Shown: piece after piece, positions 9,541 through 17,238 of the stretch
How positions within the stretch are numbered: position 1 is the stretch's first letter
Layout of the letters: the number at the start of each line of letters is the position of its first letter
Origin: JAJFUV01 sp964384215
GTDB taxonomy: Bacteria; Acidobacteriota; Terriglobia; Bryobacterales; Bryobacteraceae
Direction of reading: 5' to 3'
DNA: 64,000 bases
Assembly: GCA_964384215.1 (NCBI GenBank)
Contig: CAYLLB010000016.1
Location: 1 to 64,000 of the forward strand
Translations under genes and position numbers: made by a program
The notes under the pieces: model-generated
Told to the model about the DNA's origin: nothing
Database searches by the model: none
What the model saw: the letters and a program-made list of their open reading frames with translations, nothing else

Positions 9541-10719
9541 ATGGAACGACGATTGTTTCTCGCCGGCGGCGCCGCTGCCGCCAGCCGGATTCCCGGCGCA
9601 AATGACAGGCTTCGCGGCGGACTTATCGGCGCGGGCGGCCGCGGCCGCCTGGTCACCGGGGATTTCAAGGAGGTCGGCGCCGAGATAGGCGCCGTCTGCG
9701 ACGTTTACGAAGGCAATCTGAACGCCGGCTTGAAAGCAGCCTCCACGGGCGCCAAGCCGTACGACGACTACCGGCGCATGCTGGAGGATAAGTCTCTCGA
9801 CTTCGTGATCGTCGCCACGCCCGACCACTGGCACGCGCGCATGACCATCGACGCGGTCGAAGCCGGCAAGGACGTCTACGTCGAGAAGCCCATGGCGCAC
9901 ACCATACCCGAGGGCTTCCAGATCATCGAGGCGACGCGGCGCACCAAGCGCGTTGTACAAGTGGGAACGCAGCGGCGCAGCTACGACATCTTCCTTGAAG
10001 CAAAAAAAATCATGGATTCGGGACAGTTGGGCGACGTCCACCTGGTGAACGCCTGGTGGGTGAACTACCAGGCGGGGCTCGGCCAGCGCAAGATCGAAGG
10101 CAAGCTGGATTGGAAGCAGTGGCTGGGCCCGGCCCCAAAGCGCCCGTTCGATCCGGTGCGGTTCTCCAACTGGTACTACTTCTATGATTATTCCGGGGGA
10201 TTGCTCATAGGGCAGGCGGCGCACGTCATAGACGCCATCAATTGGATGATGAATTCGACCGCGCCGCTTACGGTCACCTGCACCGGCATGAAGCCGAATC
10301 TGGAGGGCGCCGAGGTACCGGAAACGGCCACCATGGCCATCGAATACCCCGAGCGTTACCTGGCCGTGTTCACGTTGGGCTACAAGGCCATGCGCTACAG
10401 CACGACGAATGACCAGATGAAGCAGTTCCACGGCACCAAGGCGCGCTTCGACCTAGGCCGCGAATCCTACGCTCTGTACCCGCAGAGCCTGCAAGTGGAC
10501 ATGACGCCGAGCATCACCTGCCGCCGTCCCAAGGCTTTCGACGCCGCCACCCGCTCGCACATCCGCAATTTCCTGGAGTGCATCCGCAGCCGTCGCGATC
10601 CGAACGCACCCGTGGAAGCGGGCCAGGCAACGAACATCGTGCTGGTGATGGCGCTCGATTCGCTGCGCAGCGGCCGGCGCTTGACCTGGAACGCGGCCGA
10701 GCGGAAAGTGCAGGCTTAA
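9541..10719 (+). CDS. Gfo/Idh/MocA family oxidoreductase
   Basis: A 392-residue NAD(P)-dependent sugar oxidoreductase family protein. The Rossmann glycine motif G-A-G-G-R-G is at about residues 31-36. The family E-K-P signature (YVEKPMAH) is at about 118-125, and the C-terminal beta-sheet dimer domain is intact. A short Arg-Arg hydrophobic N-terminus (MERRLFLAGGAAAA) suggests a Tat-like leader, common in acidobacterial members of this family and consistent with periplasmic forms. The likely role is oxidation, reduction or epimerisation of a carbohydrate, with the substrate unknown. No Shine-Dalgarno sequence is seen; TGT-TATACA lies 11 nt upstream of the ATG. Its stop overlaps the convergent HAF-repeat gene by 4 bases. 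Confidence 0.9.
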   Translation: MERRLFLAGGAAAASRIPGANDRLRGGLIGAGGRGRLVTGDFKEVGAEIGAVCDVYEGNLNAGLKAASTGAKPYDDYRRMLEDKSLDFVIVATPDHWHARMTIDAVEAGKDVYVEKPMAHTIPEGFQIIEATRRTKRVVQVGTQRRSYDIFLEAKKIMDSGQLGDVHLVNAWWVNYQAGLGQRKIEGKLDWKQWLGPAPKRPFDPVRFSNWYYFYDYSGGLLIGQAAHVIDAINWMMNSTAPLTVTCTGMKPNLEGAEVPETATMAIEYPERYLAVFTLGYKAMRYSTTNDQMKQFHGTKARFDLGRESYALYPQSLQVDMTPSITCRRPKAFDAATRSHIRNFLECIRSRRDPNAPVEAGQATNIVLVMALDSLRSGRRLTWNAAERKVQA

Positions 10720-11852
10720 TTCCTGCGAGACGCCAGCAGGATCAATCCGGCGCCCACGACGATCAGGCTCAACGAACCGGGTTCCGGGGCCTCGGTCGTT
10801 AGTGCGTCCGCCAGCGTGTGTCCCAACGTAATGCCTCCGCCCACTGTTGTGGGAGTGAGCAGGAAGGAGCGCTGCTCACCGTTGTAGAGGCCCGTGCCGG
10901 CAATCTGGCCGGCGTCATTGATCCCGTACGCTTCGGTTAGGATCCAGCCGGAGTCGCTGGCGATCAGGCTATTCAGGTCGCGCATGGCCCCGCCGCTGTA
11001 AAGGAAGGCGTGTGTGACGTCGGAACCGGAAAGATAGGAGTAGCCTACCACCTGGCCGAAGTTGTTCAGGCCATAGGCGAAGCTGGAACTGCCTCCCAGC
11101 GTGCCCAAATCGGTCATCCGGGTGTCTTCGTACACAAACGCGTGGAGACACCCGCTGGAGGTCTGCGCGTTGCCGGCAACCGTTGCCCGGTCGTTGATGT
11201 CCATGGCGTAGCTGGATTGGCCGCCCAAAGTACCCAACCTGGTCATCCCGCCCGTAGAGGTCCACAGAAAGGCGCTGAAGGATCCGCCGCCGGTGTCGCC
11301 GTAACCGGCCACCTGCCCGGAACCGTTGACCGCATATGCCGCACTCCAGTTGCCGCCGGCCAAAGTGCCCAGATCGCGCATGGAGCCGTTGTAAAGGTAG
11401 GCGTGCGTAGCGCCTGAAGAAGTGGACGCTCCGCCCACAACCACGCCACTGTCGTTGACTGCGGTGGCATAGCTGTCCGCGCCGCCTAACGTTCCCAGGC
11501 CCAGGGCGCCGGCACTAGTCCACAGGGTCGCCTGCGCGGCGCTGTCGAAATACGTTGTTCCTGCCACCGCGCCGCTCGCATTGATCCCGGACGCGCTGCT
11601 CGAAATCCCTCCGCTCAGCGGACTCAACTGCCGGACCCCGCTCGAATTGGCGAAGAATGCGATGCTCGAGCCATCCGGCATGGTCGCAGTGCCGGTAATC
11701 TGCCCCGCCGAGTTCAGCGCGTATGCGCTGCTCGCCACTGTCTCCGGCATCGAGTAACCGGTGATGTTGTAAATGGGCCCTGCGAACGACGACGTCGCCA
11801 GCAAGGCTGCCAGCCACCGCGTGGACTTGGCGATATGCGTTCCTCCGGCCAC
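10716..11852 (-). CDS. HAF-repeat extracellular protein with PEP-CTERM sorting signal
   Basis: A 378-residue exported protein made of about seven degenerate repeats of the HAF type (HAFLYSGGAMRDL, HAYLYNGSMRDLGTLAG, and SYAMDINDRATVAG-like blocks). The C-terminus reads P-E-P-G-S, then a hydrophobic helix, then Ala-Ser-Arg-Arg-Asn, the PEP-CTERM architecture recognised by exosortases. The best start is a GTG at 11852, preceded by GGAGG; a signal peptide follows (LAALLATSSFAG). By family it is a surface or exopolysaccharide-associated protein of unknown function. The exosortase is not in this window. It is convergent with, and overlaps by 4 bases, the oxidoreductase gene. Confidence 0.88.
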   Translation of the reverse strand: MAGGTHIAKSTRWLAALLATSSFAGPIYNITGYSMPETVASSAYALNSAGQITGTATMPDGSSIAFFANSSGVRQLSPLSGGISSSASGINASGAVAGTTYFDSAAQATLWTSAGALGLGTLGGADSYATAVNDSGVVVGGASTSSGATHAYLYNGSMRDLGTLAGGNWSAAYAVNGSGQVAGYGDTGGGSFSAFLWTSTGGMTRLGTLGGQSSYAMDINDRATVAGNAQTSSGCLHAFVYEDTRMTDLGTLGGSSSFAYGLNNFGQVVGYSYLSGSDVTHAFLYSGGAMRDLNSLIASDSGWILTEAYGINDAGQIAGTGLYNGEQRSFLLTPTTVGGGITLGHTLADALTTEAPEPGSLSLIVVGAGLILLASRRN

Positions 11853-11872
11853 TTGTCCTCCGAAAGCTCATT

Positions 11873-11884
11873 CTCCCATGGGAG
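11873..11884. promoter_or_regulatory. 12-bp perfect palindrome upstream of the HAF/PEP-CTERM gene
   Basis: CTCCCATGGGAG is a perfect palindrome 20 bp upstream of the GTG start of the HAF gene. Nearby (11926-11941) are two copies of a TGCAATT-like word. It could be an operator or a leader hairpin. There is no direct evidence of function. Confidence 0.3.
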
Positions 11885-11976
11885 GCGCAAGTTACCCATG
11901 GTCCGGGAGGTCCAAATGCCAATGCAATTCCGTGCAATTGTACTAAGTAAAGCTCGCGATAGGTTGGATTGGCCCT

Positions 11977-12873
11977 TCACCGTCCCCGAGTTTTGAGCGT
12001 TCGACTGGGGGCTCGGCCGGCACCGCGGATTTCCAGGCGATCGGGATGCAACTCGACGATGGCGTAGGCGGGTTCAGCAGCTTCCACCATCCCGGGCATG
12101 GTGACGTGGTGGATGCCACGTGAAATGGCGTAGCCGCCGCTATGGTCATGCCCGCAAAAGTAGGCCGCCACCACTCCGGAGGCTTCCAGCGTCTGCCGCA
12201 CCGCGAGGTGATTCCACATCAGGTGTGCGGGTGTGGACGCCGACGCAAGGAGCGGCGAGTGACCGAACACGATGACGCGCTCCTTCTTCTGCCTGGCGCG
12301 TTGTAACGCTGCGGTAAGCCACTTCATCTGCCGTTCGCCCACTCCGCCGTTCCAGTCCTGTGCATTGGGGGCTTTGGCTGCCTTCAACTCGTCCAGCATT
12401 TTCAAGCCGAGCGTGAAATGCTCGCTCTCTTCGGGCCACCCTCCGGTCACACTGAGGTCAGTCCCATCCAGCACGATGAACCTCCAGCCGGCCTCGGCAA
12501 ACTCATAAAAGCTGTTGGCAAGGCCCAGCCGCTTGAGCAGTTCCCGTCGGTCCATGGCCGCCGCGTCGTGGTTGCCGATGACGTGACGCTTTCTTGCGGT
12601 GATGCGATCATAAGCGGCGAGAATAGGGTCCATGTTCGCGGGCCCTTCGTCGATCAGGTCGCCGAGCTGGATTGCGAAGGCGAGTTGATGATGGTTCAAA
12701 TCGTCGACTGCGCGTGCAAGCCTGTCCATGGAAGCGCGATAATCCCGTGCGCCGGCTGTGTCCTTGTCAGCGTATTGGATATCGGCCAGAACGGCAAAAC
12801 GGATCAGCGGCTGGTCCTGGGCGCAAAGCGCGCAGCTGAGCGCTCCCCAAACGAGCAGGTAACGGCGCTTCAC
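11977..12873 (-). CDS. Calcineurin-like metallophosphoesterase, exported
   Basis: A 298-residue metallophosphoesterase. The family signature blocks are present: FAVLADIQYAD (D-x-H block with Gln in place of His), LGDLID (GD), GNHDA (GNHD), VFGHSPL (GH) and CGHDHSGG (GHDH). The first block reads D-I-Q instead of D-x-H, a known variant in ADP-ribose/CDP-alcohol type members (family knowledge). The GTG at 12873 is chosen because it overlaps the upstream phzF stop as GTGA, has AGGAG upstream, and begins a signal peptide (RRYLLVWGALSCALCAQ). The longer open frame inside phzF is rejected. It is translationally coupled to phzF. Confidence 0.87.
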   Translation of the reverse strand: MKRRYLLVWGALSCALCAQDQPLIRFAVLADIQYADKDTAGARDYRASMDRLARAVDDLNHHQLAFAIQLGDLIDEGPANMDPILAAYDRITARKRHVIGNHDAAAMDRRELLKRLGLANSFYEFAEAGWRFIVLDGTDLSVTGGWPEESEHFTLGLKMLDELKAAKAPNAQDWNGGVGERQMKWLTAALQRARQKKERVIVFGHSPLLASASTPAHLMWNHLAVRQTLEASGVVAAYFCGHDHSGGYAISRGIHHVTMPGMVEAAEPAYAIVELHPDRLEIRGAGRAPSRTLKTRGR

Positions 12874-13649
12874 AACGAGATTTCTCCTCGCAGGAACACG
12901 GCGGTGTGGCCGGCGATCTTCACCCGCTCGCCCATGTCCTCGCACCACAATTCGCCGCCGCGCGCCGAGACCTGCCTTGCGAACAGGCGTTTCTTGCCAA
13001 GGCGCCGCGACCAATACGGGATCAGCGTGCAGTGGGCCGAGCCGGTGACGGGATCTTCGTCGATGCCGGCGCCCGGGGCGAAGAAGCGCGAGACAAAGTC
13101 CGCGTCGCCGCCCGGTGCCGTAACGATGACCGCGAACCGGTCCACGGCAGCCAGTTGGGCCATGTCGGGGCGGAGTTTTTTGACGTCGCCCTCGTTGCGA
13201 TAGACCACCAGATAGTCGCGCGAAGCTAGTACCGCTTCAGGCTGGACGCCGAGGGCGGGGATCAGGTTTTCGTGTGGCTGGACCCGCTCCGGTGGCCGGG
13301 AAGGGAAGTCCATGGCCAGCATTTCGCCTTCGCGCCGTACCACGAGTTCACCGCTCTTGGTGTCGAAGCGCGCTTCGGCGAGAAGCGGGTCCACGAAATC
13401 GAAGATCACACGCGCGCTGGCGAGCGTGGCGTGGCCGCAAAGATCGACTTCGACTTCGGGCGTGAACCATCGCAGTTCAAAGCCGTCCCCGCGCCGTACG
13501 AGGAAAGCGGTCTCCGACAGGTTGTTCTCCGCGGCGATCGACGCGAGCGTGTCGTCGTCAAGCCAAGTTTCCAGCGGGCAGACTGCCGCCGGGTTGCCGC
13601 TGAATGGTTCGCGCGAGAACGCGTCCACCTGGTAGATCGGTATTCTCAT
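12870..13649 (-). CDS. PhzF family protein (isomerase/epimerase fold)
   Basis: A 259-residue PhzF-family protein related to phenazine biosynthesis PhzF and to diaminopimelate epimerase. The two-lobed family blocks are visible: YQVDAFSREPFSGNPAAVC at the start, NNLSETAFL with the catalytic-region Glu, DLCGHATLASA, and a C-terminal GAGIDEDPVTGSAHC. No other phenazine genes are nearby, so a general metabolic role is more likely than phenazine synthesis. Its stop overlaps the GTG start of the phosphoesterase (4 bases), and the GH99-like gene lies 43 nt upstream on the same strand. Confidence 0.92.
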   Translation of the reverse strand: MRIPIYQVDAFSREPFSGNPAAVCPLETWLDDDTLASIAAENNLSETAFLVRRGDGFELRWFTPEVEVDLCGHATLASARVIFDFVDPLLAEARFDTKSGELVVRREGEMLAMDFPSRPPERVQPHENLIPALGVQPEAVLASRDYLVVYRNEGDVKKLRPDMAQLAAVDRFAVIVTAPGGDADFVSRFFAPGAGIDEDPVTGSAHCTLIPYWSRRLGKKRLFARQVSARGGELWCEDMGERVKIAGHTAVFLRGEISL

Positions 13650-13692
13650 GTTCTGTCAGTCTCTCATTTTTCGAGGCGCTGCATGCCTGCTC

Positions 13693-14868
13693 CTACTTCT
13701 TCGCGCCAAAGACCGCGCGAATGGCTTCCAGGTACCCCACGCCGTCCACGGTGTCCGGCTCCAGATAGCTGCCTTCGGTCCACTCGTTCCAGGCGTTGAT
13801 GGTCATGATCCTTTGCGCCGAGGGTGTGCGATCCAGGAACGCCTTCGCTGCTTCCAGGGCCTTGCGGAACTCGGCGGGCGTGTTGTCCACGGTTACAGCG
13901 GTGTAAGGATAGCCGAGCGGCCGGTAGTCCACGTTTTGCTCAGTGCGGGGGCTGGAATCCCAGCCCATGCTGACGTTGGGGAAGTAAGGGACGCCGAAGC
14001 GAGCCTTGATCTCATCCCATTTACCGGTAGACTCCTCGCGCCATGCCGAGTAGCTCGTGGCGGGAAAGCTCCTCAGCGGAACATTGTGGATCCAGCAGTA
14101 GCTCGTTACGCTGTCGATGCCGAGCGCCGCGATCATCTCGTCGCGATCTTTGGCAAGGCCCTTGGGATTCACACCCCAGTCGATCGCGTTCAGATGCAAG
14201 CCGGGTAGGCCCGCTTGGCGGACTCGCTCCCGGAACTCCTGCAGCGCTTCGCGCGCGGGCGCCATACCGCCCATGCCCTTTACGAAGGTCATCAACTCGT
14301 AAATGGAGAAATAGGGTTTTCCGTCGATGCGCCAGTAATTCGGCTGCGTGAAGTAGTTCCGGATGGCGTGGTCCGTTAGTTTCCGGAACGCCGCACGGGT
14401 CACCGCACCCGGGTAGTGCAAAGGCCGCGTTCCGTCGGCCCTCGCCCGGAACAATTCTACCCAATCGTGATTCGCCCACATGAGAGCGAACCTGATGCGG
14501 TTGCGATTGGAGGCCTTCAGGAAACCCTTCTCCAGGCCCCGGTCGAGGAACGGCCCGGACTCATGCCAATACCAGTCGTAAAGAAAGCACGTGATGCCGT
14601 GGGAGGCTGCGGCGGCGATCTTCCGTTCCATGACCTCGGGCCGGGATTCATCCGTGTAGCCCCAGGCGGGAACCTTCGGCTGCCGGTGCGAGGGGAAGCG
14701 GGGGTGCGCGGTTTTCACCAACTCCCACTCGGTCCAACCCTTCCCGTAACGACGCTGGTTCTTTGCATCCGGATGATAGTTGGGAAAGTAGTAAACCGCC
14801 ACTTCGTAGTCGCCCGCGATTGCAAGCGCGCACGTCATGAGCAGGGGAAGGGTAATGCCAGTTTTCAT
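13693..14868 (-). CDS. GH99-like / WbsX-type protein, exported
   Basis: About 391 residues. It carries a signal peptide (KTGITLPLLMTCALAIAG) and the hallmark blocks of the GH99-like domain also called WbsX: VYYFPNYHPDAKN, GKGWTEWELVKTAHP, CFLYDWYW and C-terminal TINAWNEWTEGSYLEPD. Members occur as glycosidase-like or polysaccharide-biosynthesis proteins. The secreted form suggests a mannan- or glycan-active enzyme (inference). The ATG at 14868 is preferred over an in-frame GTG at 14877. Unusually, this ATG sits in the 5-nt loop of an 8-bp perfect inverted repeat. No Shine-Dalgarno sequence is visible. Confidence 0.85.
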   Translation of the reverse strand: MKTGITLPLLMTCALAIAGDYEVAVYYFPNYHPDAKNQRRYGKGWTEWELVKTAHPRFPSHRQPKVPAWGYTDESRPEVMERKIAAAASHGITCFLYDWYWHESGPFLDRGLEKGFLKASNRNRIRFALMWANHDWVELFRARADGTRPLHYPGAVTRAAFRKLTDHAIRNYFTQPNYWRIDGKPYFSIYELMTFVKGMGGMAPAREALQEFRERVRQAGLPGLHLNAIDWGVNPKGLAKDRDEMIAALGIDSVTSYCWIHNVPLRSFPATSYSAWREESTGKWDEIKARFGVPYFPNVSMGWDSSPRTEQNVDYRPLGYPYTAVTVDNTPAEFRKALEAAKAFLDRTPSAQRIMTINAWNEWTEGSYLEPDTVDGVGYLEAIRAVFGAKK

Positions 14869-14876
14869 AACTGGCA
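14856..14876. repeat. Inverted repeat with the GH99-like start codon in its loop
   Basis: TGCCAGTT (14856-14863) and AACTGGCA (14869-14876) are perfect 8-bp arms around a 5-nt loop. On the coding strand the loop reads ATGAA and contains the ATG. In RNA it would form a hairpin presenting the start codon; in DNA it could be an operator. Confidence 0.55.
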
Positions 14877-15002
14877 CACAGTGTACCCGACCTGCAGCAC
14901 AATCTTCAAAGGAGAGGGATTCTCGAAGGAGGGAAAACTTCCAAGGGAAAGAGGTTCGGAAACAACCGGAGGACGCTGGTAGCAGAGCGCCCCCCGGTCA
15001 GG

Positions 15003-15449
15003 TTAATCCGCCGTGCTCGCTACTCGTTCGCCCATGGCGTTGGCAAAATTGTCAAGTACTTGGGCCATCTCCCGCAAGGCCGCCCGGGACAGAACCGGGG
15101 AGAGGCAGCGGCTGACCATGCACCATACCTGCATGATCTTGAAGTCGATCATGAGCATTCTCTGCTCCAAGGTGGAACCGCCCACATTGATGTCCGCCCC
15201 ATGTTGGAGCAGGTAGGACAGCAGGCGGTAGTCGCGCTTCAGCGAGAACAACAACTGCCCCATCTCGTTGTCCCAACCTTCCTCGCTCAAACGCAATTCG
15301 ACGGACGGGTAGCTCAACTGGTTCGCTTCCACCACCCGTGCTGCGTAGTCCCGCGGGCTCTTCGACCGCAGCATCAACACGCACGTATAACGAAACCAGT
15401 AGACGAACAGAACGACGGAGAAGACGAGTATGAAGATGCTGGAAATCAT
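15003..15449 (-). CDS. Small membrane-anchored protein of unknown function
   Basis: A protein of 148 residues with one N-terminal transmembrane helix (about 3-21, ISSIFILVFSVVLFVYWF), then a mixed cytoplasmic or periplasmic domain. A short LLQHGADINVGGS stretch resembles a single ankyrin repeat, but no tandem repeats are seen. I do not recognise the family. The codon pattern is that of its neighbours and the frame is free of competing genes. It sits alone between the GH99-like and CYTH genes, with a 188-bp upstream region holding TTGCAG-16-TTATTC as a weak promoter candidate. Confidence 0.7.
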   Translation of the reverse strand: MISSIFILVFSVVLFVYWFRYTCVLMLRSKSPRDYAARVVEANQLSYPSVELRLSEEGWDNEMGQLLFSLKRDYRLLSYLLQHGADINVGGSTLEQRMLMIDFKIMQVWCMVSRCLSPVLSRAALREMAQVLDNFANAMGERVASTAD

Positions 15450-15637
15450 TCGCGAGTACCTTCCTCCAAGTCGAATGCTGGGCTCACCACACTTTGCTCC
15501 GCATCGTTTTCATATTGATCTCAACGCGAGAATAACATTGACGCGATCATGCTGCAAGTGAATTTACAGGTACTAAGGTGATTATTCTCTACAGTTCCAG
15601 TACCCAACCTCAAGATGGTGATAGTACGGCGGAGGAA

Positions 15638-16210
15638 TCAGTCACACGCCGCGGCGGGAAACACCATCTCCGTGGCCGGCCCGCCAGCGCCGCGGCAGTG
15701 TTCCATATAAAGCGAAGCATAGCTGGCCGTGATGTAGTCGCTCTCTTGGAAGCCGAGCATCGTCGCTATGCGGTCGATCCACTCCGGTTTGCCTTCCACT
15801 TCGAGGAAGTCGCCGATAGGAGTTACGTCAAGCGTTACCGTTCCAGTACCTCGACGAGGCGAGTACTCGGTTCTGAATTTCTCGTAACGAAAAGCCGGCT
15901 CAAATCCAATTGCCTGGATAATGCGGTCAAATAACTCGAAGCTTGGCACGCGGCTTTCCAGTTCTTCGCGGCTCTTGTGCTTGAGGCTGGTGGCCGGCCC
16001 CTTGAACGTAACAGTGATGCGCGCGCCGGCGCGCCGCAGCCGTAACAGGCAGCCCCGGCGGCGCAGTGCGCGGTCCGGGGTGTCGTAAACGATGTTCGAC
16101 TCGAACACGCGGGGCCGGCTGACGCGGAATCCATGGCGGCGGAGCAGGCTTCGCGCCCGGCGGGCCTCGACTCGCAACTTGATTTCCGTTTCCCTTTGTG
16201 ACGAAGACAT
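15638..16210 (-). CDS. CYTH domain protein (class IV adenylate cyclase / triphosphatase-like)
   Basis: A protein of 190 residues. The N-terminal E-x-E-x-K motif appears as E-T-E-I-K-L-R. A ring of basic residues (LLRLRR, TFKGP, KHKSREELE) and acidic residues (TLDVTPIGDFLEVEG) follows, as expected for the CYTH tunnel fold binding triphosphate substrates. Members are adenylate cyclases (CyaB) or inorganic/thiamine triphosphatases; which one cannot be told from sequence. The ATG at 16210 is preceded by TATTAT 7 nt upstream and has no ribosome binding site. A TTG at 16213 is the alternative start. It is divergent from the tRNA-Arg gene, whose -10 overlaps this -10. Confidence 0.88.
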   Translation of the reverse strand: MSSSQRETEIKLRVEARRARSLLRRHGFRVSRPRVFESNIVYDTPDRALRRRGCLLRLRRAGARITVTFKGPATSLKHKSREELESRVPSFELFDRIIQAIGFEPAFRYEKFRTEYSPRRGTGTVTLDVTPIGDFLEVEGKPEWIDRIATMLGFQESDYITASYASLYMEHCRGAGGPATEMVFPAAACD

Positions 16211-16216
16211 CAACTG

Positions 16217-16223
16217 TATAATA
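16217..16223. promoter_or_regulatory. Overlapping divergent -10 elements (tRNA-Arg and CYTH gene)
   Basis: TATAATA reads TATAAT on the plus strand (16217-16222, 12 nt before the mature tRNA 5' end) and TATTAT on the minus strand (16223-16218, 7 nt before the CYTH ATG). The seven bases therefore look like a shared bidirectional -10. Confidence 0.6.
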
Positions 16224-16233
16224 GTAGCAACGC

Positions 16234-16310
16234 GCGCCCGTAGCTCAGTTGGATAGAGCGGCTGGCTTCGAACCAGTAGGCCGGGGGTTCGAGTCCCTCC
16301 GGGCGCGCCA
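16234..16310 (+). tRNA. tRNA-Arg (anticodon TCG)
   Basis: A complete 77-nt cloverleaf with encoded CCA. The acceptor GCGCCCG pairs with CGGGCGC. The D stem is GCTC/GAGC, and the anticodon stem GCTGG/CCAGT has loop CTTCGAA, giving anticodon TCG (reads CGA). The T arm GGGGG/CCCTC has the TTCGAGT loop. The discriminator is G. A consensus TATAAT lies just upstream. Confidence 0.97.
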
Positions 16311-16327
16311 GGATCTCAGGCGTAGTC

Positions 16328-16837
16328 TTACTGCAGCACGATTACGCCAGGCTCCCTCGGTTCCTTCTCGGTGTTCACGCTTACTACCTTCTCGCCCTTC
16401 AGGTCTATCACCACCTCGTTCCCTTTCCGTGAGGTGTACCAATAGGTTTGCGTGCCGTCTTCGCCCAAAGTCTTGATGTAAGGGGCCCCGAACCTCTTAA
16501 GAAGCTCTTTGATGTCCAGGCCGGCGGTGATTGCGACCGGGTCTTCAAAGGAATGCGCTGGAGGGGTGTTTGAAGAGCTCGCCGTGCGCTGATCCCGGGC
16601 GGAGAGGCTCACGACGCTACTGCCCTTGCCGGCACCAACCTTCCCGGTTTTCTCCAACGTCTTCTGCAGGCTGCCGAAGACGGATCCTATGCTGGCTCCG
16701 ATGCCTTTGCCGGCAGGCACCGCTGCAGCTGCGGGAGTTGTCCCCACCGTGTACTCGACAACACCTTGCGCAAGAGCCGAAACGGACAGAGTAAACACCA
16801 GACCAGCGGTTAAACCGATGGATCGGTGGAGTGGCAT
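16328..16837 (-). CDS. Exported protein of unknown function
   Basis: A protein of 169 residues with a classic signal peptide (SIGLTAGLVFTLSVSALAQ, cleavage after A-L-A). The next 90 residues are low-complexity and rich in Gly, Ala, Ser and Lys. The C-terminal part (about 110-160: ELLKRFGAPYIKTLGEDGTQTYWYTSRKGNEVVIDLKGEKVV) resembles small lipoprotein/SmpA-OmlA-like beta folds that use an LLxxxGxP opening, but this similarity is weak. A -10-like TAGAAT and an AAGGGGG ribosome binding site lie upstream. Function unknown. Confidence 0.7.
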   Translation of the reverse strand: MPLHRSIGLTAGLVFTLSVSALAQGVVEYTVGTTPAAAAVPAGKGIGASIGSVFGSLQKTLEKTGKVGAGKGSSVVSLSARDQRTASSSNTPPAHSFEDPVAITAGLDIKELLKRFGAPYIKTLGEDGTQTYWYTSRKGNEVVIDLKGEKVVSVNTEKEPREPGVIVLQ

Positions 16838-16925
16838 GGCCGCTGCCCCCTTGGCCTGATTCTAATCGACGGTCCGGCTGCCGGCAATAGCCGCTGGCTA
16901 AGGGGCTGGGGGCCGTAAGGGGAAC

Positions 16926-17153
16926 TCAGAACTTGACGGATTTCAAGTGATGCAGCCCGTCCTTTACGGACTTGGCGAACCAGCCTGGAACAGGATTAAG
17001 GCCGAGCAAAAGCCAGAGGATGAGGGTGGCCGCCGTGAAAAGGACCAGGGCCACTGCGGCGGTCTTACTCAGGCTGCGGTTGTCCAGCATCCGTCCGATG
17101 ATCAGGAATGCGACGATCAGGATCAGGCACGATAGCAGTATATTCGGGTACAT
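16926..17153 (-). CDS. Small two-helix membrane protein
   Basis: A protein of 75 residues with two predicted transmembrane helices (about 5-20 and 33-51) separated by a basic loop (GRMLDNRSLSK), and a short soluble tail. No family is recognised. The hydrophobic pattern argues for a real product. TGTATACT lies about 45 nt upstream, and GGAGG lies about 15 nt before the ATG (a long spacing). Confidence 0.6.
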   Translation of the reverse strand: MYPNILLSCLILIVAFLIIGRMLDNRSLSKTAAVALVLFTAATLILWLLLGLNPVPGWFAKSVKDGLHHLKSVKF

Positions 17154-17238
17154 AGGGTCTTCAGCCGCGGCCTCCGATTCTCAGGTTCCCGATGATCTGA
17201 GAGTATACAGCAGGCCGGCCTGCTTCAAAGAAGAGGCC

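Noticed and set aside
10716..11852. Repeated blocks that might suggest a CRISPR or tandem DNA repeat
   Set aside because: The periodicity is at the protein level (HAF repeats) and diverged at the DNA level. There are no identical repeats with unique spacers.
12870..13649. PhzF as evidence for a phenazine cluster
   Set aside because: No phzA-E or phzG homologues nearby. PhzF-fold proteins are widespread with other roles.
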